From assembly GCF_024699965.1 (NCBI RefSeq), contig NZ_JAJOMZ010000004.1, positions 310,001-374,000 of the forward strand: 64,000 nt of DNA, read 5' to 3'. The stretch comes from Flavobacterium sp. J372. GTDB taxonomy: Bacteria; Bacteroidota; Bacteroidia; Flavobacteriales; Flavobacteriaceae. The first letter of the stretch is position 1. Every line of letters starts with the position of its first letter. The position numbers and the translations under genes were made by a program. Of the stretch, positions 17,045 to 25,521 are shown in pieces. The notes under the pieces are model-generated. The model did no database searches, had not been told where the DNA came from, and was given only the letters and a program-made list of their open reading frames with translations.

Positions 17045-17827
17045 ATGGCTTTTGAGAACATACTTACAGAGAAAGATGGCGGTATTGCCGTAATAACAAT
17101 TAACAGGCCTACAAAGCTGAATGCGCTTAACAGGGCCACTATCGTTGAGCTTAACGAAGCCTTCAAAGCATTTGACATTGACCGGGAGGTGCGAACCATT
17201 ATTGTTACCGGAATGGGCGAAAAAGCATTTGTAGCCGGTGCTGACATTGCCGAGTTTGCCGACTTCAATGTAGAAGAAGGCCAGAAACTGGCAGCATTGG
17301 GTCAGGAACTATTATTCGACCTTGTGCAGAACCTAAGCACGCCGGTTATTGCGGCAGTAAATGGCTTCGCCCTGGGCGGCGGGCTTGAACTGGCCATGGC
17401 TGCGCACTTCCGCATAGCATCAGACAATGCAAAAATGGGACTGCCTGAAGTTTCGCTTGGCGTAATTCCGGGTTATGGGGGTACGCAGCGCCTACCGCAA
17501 CTGGTAGGCAAAGGCCGCGCCATGGAAATGATAATGACTGCAGGGATGATTGGCGCTGAAGAAGCAAAGGCTTACGGACTTGTAAATCATGTAGTTCCGC
17601 AGTCAGAGCTGATTGACTTCTGCAAAGGTATTGCCTCGAAGATAATGAAGAATTCACCGGTTGCTATTAGCAAAGCAATAAAAGCCATTAATGCCAATTA
17701 TGAAGACGGAGTAAACGGCTATAATGTTGAGGTAACAGAATTCGGCAACGCTTTCGGCACTGAAGATTTTAAAGAAGGTACTACGGCTTTCCTTCAGAAG
17801 CGCAAAGCAGAGTTTAAGGGAAAATAA
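17045..17827 (+). CDS. Enoyl-CoA hydratase/isomerase (crotonase family)
   Basis: A 260-residue cytoplasmic crotonase. The oxyanion-hole segments AFVAGADIAEFADF and ALGGGLELAMAAHFRIAS are present, with both acidic catalytic positions in LGGGLE and LPEVSLGVIPGYGGTQRL. This pattern suits a true hydratase acting on short-chain enoyl-CoA, probably (3R/S)-hydroxybutyryl type; the precise substrate is uncertain. It starts 11 bp after the kinase gene. Confidence 0.92.
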   Translation: MAFENILTEKDGGIAVITINRPTKLNALNRATIVELNEAFKAFDIDREVRTIIVTGMGEKAFVAGADIAEFADFNVEEGQKLAALGQELLFDLVQNLSTPVIAAVNGFALGGGLELAMAAHFRIASDNAKMGLPEVSLGVIPGYGGTQRLPQLVGKGRAMEMIMTAGMIGAEEAKAYGLVNHVVPQSELIDFCKGIASKIMKNSPVAISKAIKAINANYEDGVNGYNVEVTEFGNAFGTEDFKEGTTAFLQKRKAEFKGK

Positions 17828-17883
17828 ATTTGTTGTTAGTTAAAAAACGCTTTATTTTTGATGAAAATAAACAAATACATAAA

Positions 17884-18249
17884 ATGAAAAAATTCTTACT
17901 TGCATGTACGTTTTTAGGGCTTACTTACACAGCTAAAGCTCAGATTATGGTAAATGGTATTGACATTACAAAAGAGACAGAAATGTTTGATGTGTGGGCG
18001 GTTGCAAAACCCTTTAGTACCAAAGAAAGCTTTTTTGTAGATTATGGCCAGGATGGTTTTAAACCTCATAACTATGACACAAAAGCCCAAATGATTGCTG
18101 ATAAAGACGGAAAGAAATTCGAAAAAGGCGAATGGATGAAACTTGTAAAATACCTTAACTCACAAGGCTTTGAAGAGAAATCATCACGAGATCAGAATAT
18201 AGGCGACCAAAAAGGCCGCATAATAACATTCGTAAAGAAGAAAGAATAA
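17884..18249 (+). CDS. Small exported protein of unknown function
   Basis: A 121-residue protein with a clear signal peptide (MKKFLLACTFLGLTYTAKAQ). The mature part begins MVNGIDITKETEMFDVWAVA and contains no motif I know. I chose the ATG at 17884 over an upstream TTG at 17830 because it begins the signal peptide. A strong terminator follows the stop. Confidence 0.75.
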   Translation: MKKFLLACTFLGLTYTAKAQIMVNGIDITKETEMFDVWAVAKPFSTKESFFVDYGQDGFKPHNYDTKAQMIADKDGKKFEKGEWMKLVKYLNSQGFEEKSSRDQNIGDQKGRIITFVKKKE

Positions 18250-18254
18250 TCTAC

Positions 18255-18286
18255 GCCGCATCTTAATGATGCGGCTTTTTCTTTTT
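18255..18286 (+). terminator. Rho-independent terminator
   Basis: GCCGCATC / GATGCGGC form a perfect 8-bp stem with a TTAAT loop, followed by TTTTTCTTTTT. It ends the unit containing the small exported protein. Confidence 0.88.
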
Positions 18287-18323
18287 AAGAATGAGATGAA
18301 ATTTATCTACTTAAGGTTTTTAC

Positions 18324-18331
18324 TATATTTG
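18324..18331 (+). promoter_or_regulatory. Candidate -7 box for the epimerase gene (leaderless layout)
   Basis: TATATTTG matches TAnnTTTG and is only 4 nt from the ATG at 18336, so the transcript would begin at or next to the start codon. No clear -33 TTTG is seen. Confidence 0.5.
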
Positions 18332-18335
18332 GTCT

Positions 18336-18737
18336 ATGAGAAAAATTGAACATATAGGCATTGCCGTAAACAGCCTTGAAGCCTCAAACGCTTTGTTTGA
18401 AAAACTGTTCGGAGCGCCTGCATATAAAGAGGAAGAGGTTGCCAGTGAGGGTGTAAAGACATCATTCTTTATGAACGGCCCCAACAAGATTGAGCTGCTC
18501 GAGGCTACAAATCCTGATAGCCCTATAGCTAAATTCCTGGAGAAGAAAGGAGAAGGTATTCACCACATTGCATTTGATGTTGAAGACATTGAAGCAGAAA
18601 TAGCGCGCCTGAAAGGTGAAGGTTTTACTATATTGAACGAAACCCCTAAGCGCGGTGCAGACAATAAACTGGTGGCTTTCCTGCACCCGAAAACAACAAA
18701 TGGAGTATTGATAGAGCTTTGCCAGGAAATTAGATAA
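18336..18737 (+). CDS. mce: Methylmalonyl-CoA epimerase
   Basis: A 133-residue protein of the VOC (glyoxalase) fold that interconverts (S)- and (R)-methylmalonyl-CoA in propionate metabolism. Metal ligands and signatures are visible in IEHIGIAVNSLEA, KIELLEATNPDSPIAKFL, GEGIHHIAFDVEDIEAE and VLIELCQE. The length and residue pattern are normal. It stands alone, between a terminator and an inverted repeat. Confidence 0.93.
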   Translation: MRKIEHIGIAVNSLEASNALFEKLFGAPAYKEEEVASEGVKTSFFMNGPNKIELLEATNPDSPIAKFLEKKGEGIHHIAFDVEDIEAEIARLKGEGFTILNETPKRGADNKLVAFLHPKTTNGVLIELCQEIR

Positions 18738-18751
18738 TGTAGTAATTGTTT

Positions 18752-18807
18752 AATTGGTCAATGTAGCAATTAGCTTGACGTACAGAGAATTGCTACATTG
18801 ACTAATT
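18752..18807. repeat. 20-nt inverted repeat upstream of rbfA
   Basis: Arms at 18752-18771 and 18788-18807 match at 19 of 20 positions (core TCAATGTAGCAATT) with a 16-nt spacer. Partial further copies (GCTACATT, TAATTG) lie around it. It could end the mce transcript or be a dispersed palindromic repeat. Confidence 0.65.
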
Positions 18808-18831
18808 GCTACATTAAACCATTAAATTAAG

Positions 18832-18839
18832 TACCTTTG
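18832..18839 (+). promoter_or_regulatory. Candidate -7 box for rbfA (leaderless layout)
   Basis: TACCTTTG matches TAnnTTTG and ends 4 nt before the rbfA ATG at 18844, the same spacing as for mce. The mRNA would start at or near the initiation codon. Confidence 0.5.
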
Positions 18840-18843
18840 CAGC

Positions 18844-19236
18844 ATGGAAACAAACAGGCAGAAAAAGATAGGCACGGTTATACAGAATGATCTTGTAGAT
18901 ATACTTCAGGGTGAAGTGCGCAAAAACGGCATAAGCAACCTTGTGATATCGGTATCAAAAGTAAATGTAACGAGCGACCTTTCGATTGCTAAAGTGTACC
19001 TCAGCGTTTTCCCAACGGAAAAAGCTCCTGAGATACTTGCCGCCGTAAAATCAAACACCCCTCTTATAAAGCATGACCTGGCACAGCGCGTAAAATTACA
19101 ATTACGTAAAGTGCCTAACCTTATTTTCTACATCGACGATTCACTTGACCAGATTGAGCGCCTTGACAAAGAACTTAAGGGCGAAAACAACCCGATAGCC
19201 AATCCTGAATTGCTTGAGAGGCGCAAGAAATCATAA
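18844..19236 (+). CDS. rbfA: 30S ribosome-binding factor A
   Basis: A 130-residue KH-fold protein needed for late 16S rRNA processing and 30S maturation. Typical features are the N-terminal RQKKIGTVIQNDLVDILQ, the VTSDLSIAKVYLSVFP strand and the C-terminal RKVPNLIFYIDDSLDQIER. The permease gene starts 3 bp downstream, a common Bacteroidetes order. Confidence 0.95.
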   Translation: METNRQKKIGTVIQNDLVDILQGEVRKNGISNLVISVSKVNVTSDLSIAKVYLSVFPTEKAPEILAAVKSNTPLIKHDLAQRVKLQLRKVPNLIFYIDDSLDQIERLDKELKGENNPIANPELLERRKKS

Positions 19237-19239
19237 GGC

Positions 19240-20443
19240 GTGAATTTCCCGCTGTACATAGCAGGCCGTTATACCATCAGCCGCAGTAAAAGTACGGCCG
19301 TTAACATCATTACGGCTATCTCAGCCCTCGGTATTATTGTTAGTGCAACAGCTCTATTTGTAATACTGTCGGTATTTAGCGGACTCAAGACATTCAGCCT
19401 TTCATTTACCAACTCGACTGACCCGGACCTTAAAGTCACTGCCGCTGCGGGTAAATCTTTTTTATAACTCCGGAACAGGAAAAACAGCTTAAAGCCGATA
19501 AAAATATTGCGGCTTATAGTGAAATTGCCGAAGAGCGCGTGCTTTTCTTTTTTGACGGTAAAGAGCATGTAGCCTACCTAAAGGGTGTTGACAGCACTTT
19601 TACTGCTGTAGCCCCCCTACAGGAGCATCTTGCGGTTGGTGACTGGCTGCGGCCAAATACAACGCAGGCGGTCGCAGGGCTTGGCATTTACAACAAGCTG
19701 TCGTTGGCGCTGCTTGACTATAACCGGTCTCTTGAGGTGTATGTACCAAAGCCCGGAAAAGGGACAATAGACTCTCCAAATGATGCTTTCAATAAGTCGC
19801 CACTTGCGATTACGGCTATATATTCAATCAATGAAGATAATGACAGCAAGTATGTATATTGTGATATTTTCCTCGCGCGTGAATTGCTGCAATTTAAGCG
19901 CAACCAGGTAACATCTGTTGAGGTAAAACTTGCTAAGGGCGCCTCACAAGCTAATGCCATTAAATCGCTGAAGTCTATTTTTAAAAATAAAGTAACTGTA
20001 AAAGACCGGGGCCAGCTGAATGATGCGCTTTATAAAATGCTGAATGCCGAAAATCTTGCGGTGTACCTGTTTTGCTCGCTGGTTGTGGTGATGACATTGT
20101 TCTGCCTTGCAGGCGCACTGATCATGTTGATACTCGACAAAAAGAGAACATCCGCACCCTGTACAGCCTGGGCGCAGAGGCCTCTTCGCTAAGAAATATA
20201 TTTCTATTTCAGGGAATTTTTATAACAATTCTCGGGCTTGTTTTCGGGCTGATACTCGGCACAATAATCATTTTACTGCAGCAGCACTATTCGCTCATCA
20301 TGATTACTAATACCCTTGCCTACCCGGTCGAATTCACTTTCACTAATGTGCTAATTGTAATTGCAACAATCCTGGTACTGGGCATATTGGCATCACGCAT
20401 TGCTGCCGGCAGGGTTAATGAGCGATTGTTGGAGAATTCTTAA
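19240..20443 (+). CDS. LolC/LolE-like ABC transporter permease (two frameshifts)
   Basis: A FtsX-type permease of the lipoprotein-release class. It starts with GTG at 19240 as NFPLYIAGRYTISRSKSTAV, with a first membrane segment (ITAISALGIIVSATALFVIL). The frame breaks at T6 (19458-19463, one T missing) and again at A5 (20139-20143, one A missing). Repair at both sites gives a continuous 401-residue protein: a periplasmic domain, then three C-terminal membrane segments around FCSLVVVMTLFCLAGALIM, NIFLFQGIFITILGLVFG and TNVLIVIATILVLGILAS. This length and topology are normal for LolC/E. As such transport is essential, sequencing errors are the likely cause. Confidence 0.85.
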
Positions 20444-20451
20444 GCTAAATA

Positions 20452-20985
20452 CTAAGCTGATAAGTATCGTTTGAAATTTTTATTGAGCAGGAGTGGGATA
20501 ATAAATGATAAACTCCAAAGTGAGCACATTATGGAGAATCCATAATAATGCATCGTAATATTATCAGGCAAATACATCAGGCAAAAAAAAATGATAGTCT
20601 CAATAGCCAGTATAACCGGGTAGATCCATTTCATCTCAGGAATAAAAAACCTTTTTATAAATAGTGTCGTAAGTAATATATACACCGCTGAAATTGTAAG
20701 GGTAAAAACAACAGTATTCAGCGTCACCCCTGCCATGAAAAAGAATATAAATGCTATGAACAATCCTTTCACAAAAAGCAGGAAAATGAGTTTTAATATT
20801 CTCAAGACATTGATTTTATAAAGATACATGCCCCAAAGCGATATAAATATGCAGTAGGCCATGAATGTAGTCACTAAACTTCGTTCAAACACTTTGTTTT
20901 CAAGATAAGAAGTAGCGAAAAGCAATACAATGCACGTAAGAATCAGAAAAAACAATTGAATACAAAACCTGAATATCATTGCCAT
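20452..20985 (-). CDS. Polytopic membrane protein of unknown function
   Basis: A 177-residue, very hydrophobic protein with about five membrane segments (for example FFLILTCIVLLFATSY and IYPVILAIETIIFFCLMYL). I recognise no family. It starts 5 bp after the stop of the upstream transglycosylase gene and is probably co-transcribed with it. Confidence 0.65.
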   Translation of the reverse strand: MAMIFRFCIQLFFLILTCIVLLFATSYLENKVFERSLVTTFMAYCIFISLWGMYLYKINVLRILKLIFLLFVKGLFIAFIFFFMAGVTLNTVVFTLTISAVYILLTTLFIKRFFIPEMKWIYPVILAIETIIFFCLMYLPDNITMHYYGFSIMCSLWSLSFIIPLLLNKNFKRYLSA

Positions 20986-20990
20986 GTTAC

Positions 20991-22967
20991 CTAAAAATCA
21001 AACTCCTCAAATGTGATTGAGTCATTTACCTCAGGTTCAGCTACTTTTATGTTAAGCCTGTTACGTGCAATACCTGTAATATTTACCGCCCCGTTTTGGG
21101 CTATGGTATCTTCAGCCACAAGAAGTCCGCGGCGCAGCATGAGTTTCTTGATATAATTATTGTGCCGCTCAGCATAACTCTTCAGGTTGCCCTCGTTATT
21201 GAACTGCCACATAAAAGTCTTAGGCCTCGGTATGATGCTCGCCAGGTACACACACTCGTCAAGTGAAAGTTCACTCGGGTGTTTTTGGAAATAGTACTGC
21301 GCCGCTTCCCCAATACCGTAAACATTCGGACCCCACTCAATAATGTTAAAGTACACCTCAAGCATACGCTCTTTACTTGCAATACGGTTATTTTCAAGTA
21401 TGTAAACTAACAAAATCTCCTCCAGCTTTCGCGAAAGGGTTTTTTCACGGGTAAGAAACACATTCTTAACCAGCTGCATGCTGATGGTACTGGCACCGCG
21501 TGCAAATTTCTTAGTTTTGATGTTCTTAATTATCGACTGCTTAAAGGCCTCTGTAATAAAACCCCTGTGCCTGAAGAAAGATGGGTCCTCACTGGTAAGT
21601 ACTGCTTTGCGCAGGTAAGGTGACACCTCGTTTATAGGGGTATAAAAAGGGTTGCTGGTGCCTACGTACACCGGGCGCTGTTCCCTGCCGTTTTCTATGG
21701 CCCGGTATGTAAACGGCCCGTTAAGTTTCGCAAGGTCTGCCGCACCGTATTTGGTTATTTTGAGGCCATCCTTTTGCAGGCTGCTGTCAAAAACCAATGC
21801 ACTAGGCTTGTTTTTATTATATAGAAAATCGAGGCTGTAACTAAAAGTGCCCTCTGCTTCCATACCTTCAAAGTTGGTAAACAGCCCTTTTGGCAGCGAT
21901 ACGATAAAATCCTGAGCCGGCATCTTATTTATCTTAGCTTTAAGCTGATAGGTGGTGTCCTGCTCTACACTGTATTTTATAAAAGGCGTAAATTTTATCT
22001 TGTTTAGCTGAACGGATGATGTGCTGTCAATCGCAATGAAATCAGGACCAAAAACAAAGTCGTAGTCAAACCTGGCCTTATCAATCACCACATCTTTCTT
22101 AGCAATTTTCGGATGGTTCACCATAAAGTTGGCTATAGATGCAAACCCTTTGAGGCGCATCTCACCGCCGCTCATGTCAAGGTCTTCCACATTAAGGCGG
22201 ATAGAGTCAAACCCGGACTTGAGTCCATACCGTTCATCAATATATGGCACAGCAATACGACTGGTATCAGCATTAAAAAACTTCAGGTCAGCCTGCTTGT
22301 TGCGCGGGTCGGCAAAGCCTCTAACTTTCCAGGTTTGTTTTATATTATTTGCCAGGACATTAATAGAAGATTCAAGTTGATCATCAGCCAGGCGCATTTC
22401 CTGAAGGTTCATACTTACCTTTTTGCCCATATAATCCATGTGCAGGGTAAGGTTATCAAGCTTCATATCAGTCGGTATGAGATTCAGCATGCGGTTTAGC
22501 AGCGTATAAGCGCGCTCGGCATAATTCGCCTCCTTATCTCCGTCACTTTCTTCTTTTGAAACAGTTTTGTCGCGTTTTAAAAAGCCGCTATAGTTAGTTC
22601 CCGTAGAATCTTTTACAAACTGTATGTAACCATCCTTCATGTCAAGCGTACCCAGCTGAACATCACCGGTAAAGAATTTGAGGTAATTCACAGAGGTTTT
22701 TACTGAACGTATATGCATCAGCGTATCGGCATTGTCAGGCACCATGGCAATTTCGCTAAATTCCAGGCCCGAGAAACCCTTAAATGAAGCGCTCTCTATA
22801 GTCAGCGTTGCATCATAATCGGTACGCACTTTGTTTTGCGCTTTCTCAATTACTTTTTGCAGTATGGTATTCCTGAAAGCAAAAAAACCCGCTATCCCTA
22901 TAATAATGATCCCAAGAAGGGACAATAGCGTTATTTTGGCAATCTTTGTTATTCTTTTTTTACGCAT
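20991..22967 (-). CDS. AsmA-like / GT51 peptidoglycan transglycosylase fusion
   Basis: A 658-residue inner-membrane protein. An N-terminal membrane anchor (about residues 10-30) is followed by roughly 380 residues resembling AsmA-type domains (LTIESASFKGFSGLEFSEIA, NYLKFFTGDVQLGTLDMKDG). A glycosyltransferase 51 domain follows (about 430-610): SEDPSFFRHRGF with the catalytic glutamate, ARGASTISMQLVKNVFL, and ENNRIASKERMLEVYFNIIE, then WGPNVYGIGEAAQYYF. GT51 enzymes polymerise lipid II glycan strands. No transpeptidase domain follows, so it is a monofunctional transglycosylase with an unusual extension. It is 11 bp from radA. Confidence 0.88.
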   Translation of the reverse strand: MRKKRITKIAKITLLSLLGIIIIGIAGFFAFRNTILQKVIEKAQNKVRTDYDATLTIESASFKGFSGLEFSEIAMVPDNADTLMHIRSVKTSVNYLKFFTGDVQLGTLDMKDGYIQFVKDSTGTNYSGFLKRDKTVSKEESDGDKEANYAERAYTLLNRMLNLIPTDMKLDNLTLHMDYMGKKVSMNLQEMRLADDQLESSINVLANNIKQTWKVRGFADPRNKQADLKFFNADTSRIAVPYIDERYGLKSGFDSIRLNVEDLDMSGGEMRLKGFASIANFMVNHPKIAKKDVVIDKARFDYDFVFGPDFIAIDSTSSVQLNKIKFTPFIKYSVEQDTTYQLKAKINKMPAQDFIVSLPKGLFTNFEGMEAEGTFSYSLDFLYNKNKPSALVFDSSLQKDGLKITKYGAADLAKLNGPFTYRAIENGREQRPVYVGTSNPFYTPINEVSPYLRKAVLTSEDPSFFRHRGFITEAFKQSIIKNIKTKKFARGASTISMQLVKNVFLTREKTLSRKLEEILLVYILENNRIASKERMLEVYFNIIEWGPNVYGIGEAAQYYFQKHPSELSLDECVYLASIIPRPKTFMWQFNNEGNLKSYAERHNNYIKKLMLRRGLLVAEDTIAQNGAVNITGIARNRLNIKVAEPEVNDSITFEEFDF

Positions 22968-22978
22968 TCAGTTGTGTG

Positions 22979-24340
22979 TTATCCGAAAAGATGGCCCGCC
23001 ACATCTTCAATCCTCGCCACCATCTTTATCTCAATCCCTGTGTTCTTCAGGGAAATTTTATTGTACTTAGATACAAAAATAGTTGAAAATCCTAACTTTT
23101 CTGCCTCCAGTATGCGCTGTTCTACACGATTTACCGGCCTTACTTCTCCGCTTAACCCAATTTCACCGGCAAAACAATAGCCCTTATCTACGGGAATATC
23201 TTCATTTGAAGATAAAATCGCTGCAACAACTGCAAGGTCAATAGCCGGATCATCTACATTAATGCCCCCTGTTATATTCAGGAAAACGTCTTTAGCCCCC
23301 AATCTAAAACCTGCCCTCTTTTCAAGCACCGCAAGTATCATGTTCAGCCTTTTAGCGTTGTAGCCGGTAGTGCTTCGCTGCGGTGTACCGTAAACTGCAG
23401 TGCTTACAAGGGCCTGTATTTCAATCATCAGCGGGCGCATACCTTCCATTGTTGTAGCAATTGCCGTGCCGCTTAGTTCTTCCTCTTTGTGAGAGATAAG
23501 AATCTCACTCGGGTTGACTACCTCGCGAAGGCCGCTGCCCAGCATCTCGTAAATACCAAGCTCAGCGGTAGAGCCAAAACGGTTTTTAAGAGAGCGTAGT
23601 ATGCGGTATACGTGGTTTCTGTCGCCTTCAAACTGAAGTACGGTATCTACCATGTGTTCCAGTATCTTGGGCCCGGCTATACTGCCGTCTTTTGTAATAT
23701 GACCTATGAGGATGACCGGAACATTGGTTTCTTTTGCGAATTTTATAAGTTCTGCCGTTGTTTCACGTATCTGAGAAATACTGCCTGGAGATGATTCTAT
23801 ATAATCGGTGTGGAGCGTTTGTATGGAGTCGATGATCACTACTTCAGGGTCAATCGCTTCAATCTGTTTAAAAATGTTTTGCGTTTTGGTCTCTGTAAGT
23901 ATAAAACAATTTTCCGCGGCTGATGTGATACGTTCTGCCCGCATCTTTATCTGCTTTTGGCTTTCTTCGCCGGAAACATACAACGTTCGGTACGGCAGCT
24001 TCAGCGATATCTGCAGCAGCAGTGTACTTTTGCCTATACCCGGTTCACCGCCCAACAATGTCAACGACCCCGGTACAAGCCCGCCGCCAAGCACACGATT
24101 AAGTTCGCCGTCAGTGGTGTCCATACGGACTTCCGCTCCTGCATCAATCTCATTTATACGGAGTGGTTTTGCAGCACGCTTATCGCCAGGGGTTGCAGGC
24201 TTCCATGACTGCTTCTCTTCTTTCTGTATAACTTCTTCAACAATGGTATTCCACTCGCGGCAGGCATTGCACTGCCCCTGCCATTTTGAATATTGTGTGC
24301 CGCAATTCTGGCAAAAAAACGACGTCTTTACTTTAGCCAT
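22979..24340 (-). CDS. radA: DNA repair protein RadA
   Basis: RadA (Sms) is a RecA-like ATPase that helps process recombination intermediates. The 453-residue protein has the N-terminal zinc finger CQNCGTQYSKWQGQCNAC, a Walker A motif GGEPGIGKST, VVIIDSIQTL as Walker B, the family motif KNRFG, and a C-terminal Lon-like domain (GGINVDDPAIDLAVVAAILS). It is flanked by the transglycosylase and esterase genes on the same strand with 11-12 bp gaps. Confidence 0.97.
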   Translation of the reverse strand: MAKVKTSFFCQNCGTQYSKWQGQCNACREWNTIVEEVIQKEEKQSWKPATPGDKRAAKPLRINEIDAGAEVRMDTTDGELNRVLGGGLVPGSLTLLGGEPGIGKSTLLLQISLKLPYRTLYVSGEESQKQIKMRAERITSAAENCFILTETKTQNIFKQIEAIDPEVVIIDSIQTLHTDYIESSPGSISQIRETTAELIKFAKETNVPVILIGHITKDGSIAGPKILEHMVDTVLQFEGDRNHVYRILRSLKNRFGSTAELGIYEMLGSGLREVVNPSEILISHKEEELSGTAIATTMEGMRPLMIEIQALVSTAVYGTPQRSTTGYNAKRLNMILAVLEKRAGFRLGAKDVFLNITGGINVDDPAIDLAVVAAILSSNEDIPVDKGYCFAGEIGLSGEVRPVNRVEQRILEAEKLGFSTIFVSKYNKISLKNTGIEIKMVARIEDVAGHLFG

Positions 24341-24352
24341 TCAATAATCTCC

Positions 24353-25480
24353 TTACAGCTTTTCTGTTTTCTGGACCAGCATTTCACGGGTGTATTCCCC
24401 AATTTCTTTCAGGTCCATTGCGTTTACATATATTTTTTTAGCGCGTTTGTTGTCGCCAGTTTTTTCATAAAACAACCCTTTATAATATTCAGGCAATATT
24501 GTTTTAGAGTAGTTTTTATCAGCAAGTTCGGCCAGGTCTTTAAGCTCATCAAATACCCCATTTTTCATAATTGCAGCTTCAACAGCCTGTATGTCATTAA
24601 GGCGCACTTTCACTTTTGTGCCCATCTCAGTTTCCATGTTTTTGTATTTATCTTCCAGATATTTTACATACCCGGACGGAAGATTTACAATTTTTGTCTG
24701 GTACTCAAGATTAGAAACCGGTTGGAATTCTCCGAAAATATGATAGATGGCCTGTGGGATTGCCATAGCGGCAAGCGCATAGTGTGAAGCTCCTTTAAAT
24801 TCTTCAAACTTATATTTTACTTGGGTATTATTTTTTGTACGGATGCCTTCATCAAGCGATTTTATTGTTTTCCTGAACCGGGCGGCGTCACTGTCAGAAG
24901 TTGCCAGATAGTAATACACAGGCTTTGTAACCGACCCAAGGCGTTCAGCGATTTTTACATCCATGTCTGCGCCAAGCTCAGGGCTCATGGCTATATAAGC
25001 ATTAAACAGCGGCTTGTCTTTAAATAAGAATGCATTGAGAAAACCGGCAGTCATATCATGGCCTACAATTGCCTTATATGGCGCGAGCCGGTACTTTTTT
25101 TCCAGATGCGGCAATAGCTCTGTACCTATAAAATCAAAAAACTGTGCCCCCTGTTCTACCGGGAAGCCACTTTCCTTATCAAACGCTGTATCATCTTCAC
25201 GTGTATCTCCCTGGCTTATGCCAACTATAATAACTTCGGGAAGATCATCCCAGTAGGATGTATAACTGAATATGCCGGAAACAGGATCAATAAGATAATC
25301 CCCGTCAAGCACTAGTACAAGAGGGTACTTTTTATTCTTTTCTTTTTCGTAAGATAATGGTGTTATAATGGTAATTTCACGATCTGCACGCAGCTTTTCT
25401 GACCGGAAGTTTTCAACAGTTTCCTGGGCATTCACCATGAAACCGGCAAACAGGAACAGCATTAAATATTTGTGTATCAT
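24353..25480 (-). CDS. Exported esterase-like alpha/beta-hydrolase with altered nucleophile
   Basis: A protein of the putative-esterase (PF00756-like) group. From the ATG at 25480 it has a signal peptide (MIHKYLMLFLFAGFMVNAQ) and 375 residues. The fold markers YPLVLVLDGDYLIDP and EVIIVGISQGDTREDD are present, but the nucleophile elbow reads VGHDMTAGF where GHSxxG is expected, so an aspartate replaces the catalytic serine. A later histidine (GASHYALAAM) remains. The C-terminal 100 residues look helical and TPR-like. It may be a non-hydrolytic relative or use different chemistry. Confidence 0.75.
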   Translation of the reverse strand: MIHKYLMLFLFAGFMVNAQETVENFRSEKLRADREITIITPLSYEKEKNKKYPLVLVLDGDYLIDPVSGIFSYTSYWDDLPEVIIVGISQGDTREDDTAFDKESGFPVEQGAQFFDFIGTELLPHLEKKYRLAPYKAIVGHDMTAGFLNAFLFKDKPLFNAYIAMSPELGADMDVKIAERLGSVTKPVYYYLATSDSDAARFRKTIKSLDEGIRTKNNTQVKYKFEEFKGASHYALAAMAIPQAIYHIFGEFQPVSNLEYQTKIVNLPSGYVKYLEDKYKNMETEMGTKVKVRLNDIQAVEAAIMKNGVFDELKDLAELADKNYSKTILPEYYKGLFYEKTGDNKRAKKIYVNAMDLKEIGEYTREMLVQKTEKL

Positions 25481-25521
25481 TGCGTTGCATTTATTGGGGA
25501 AATGAGCAGGCAAGATAACGA

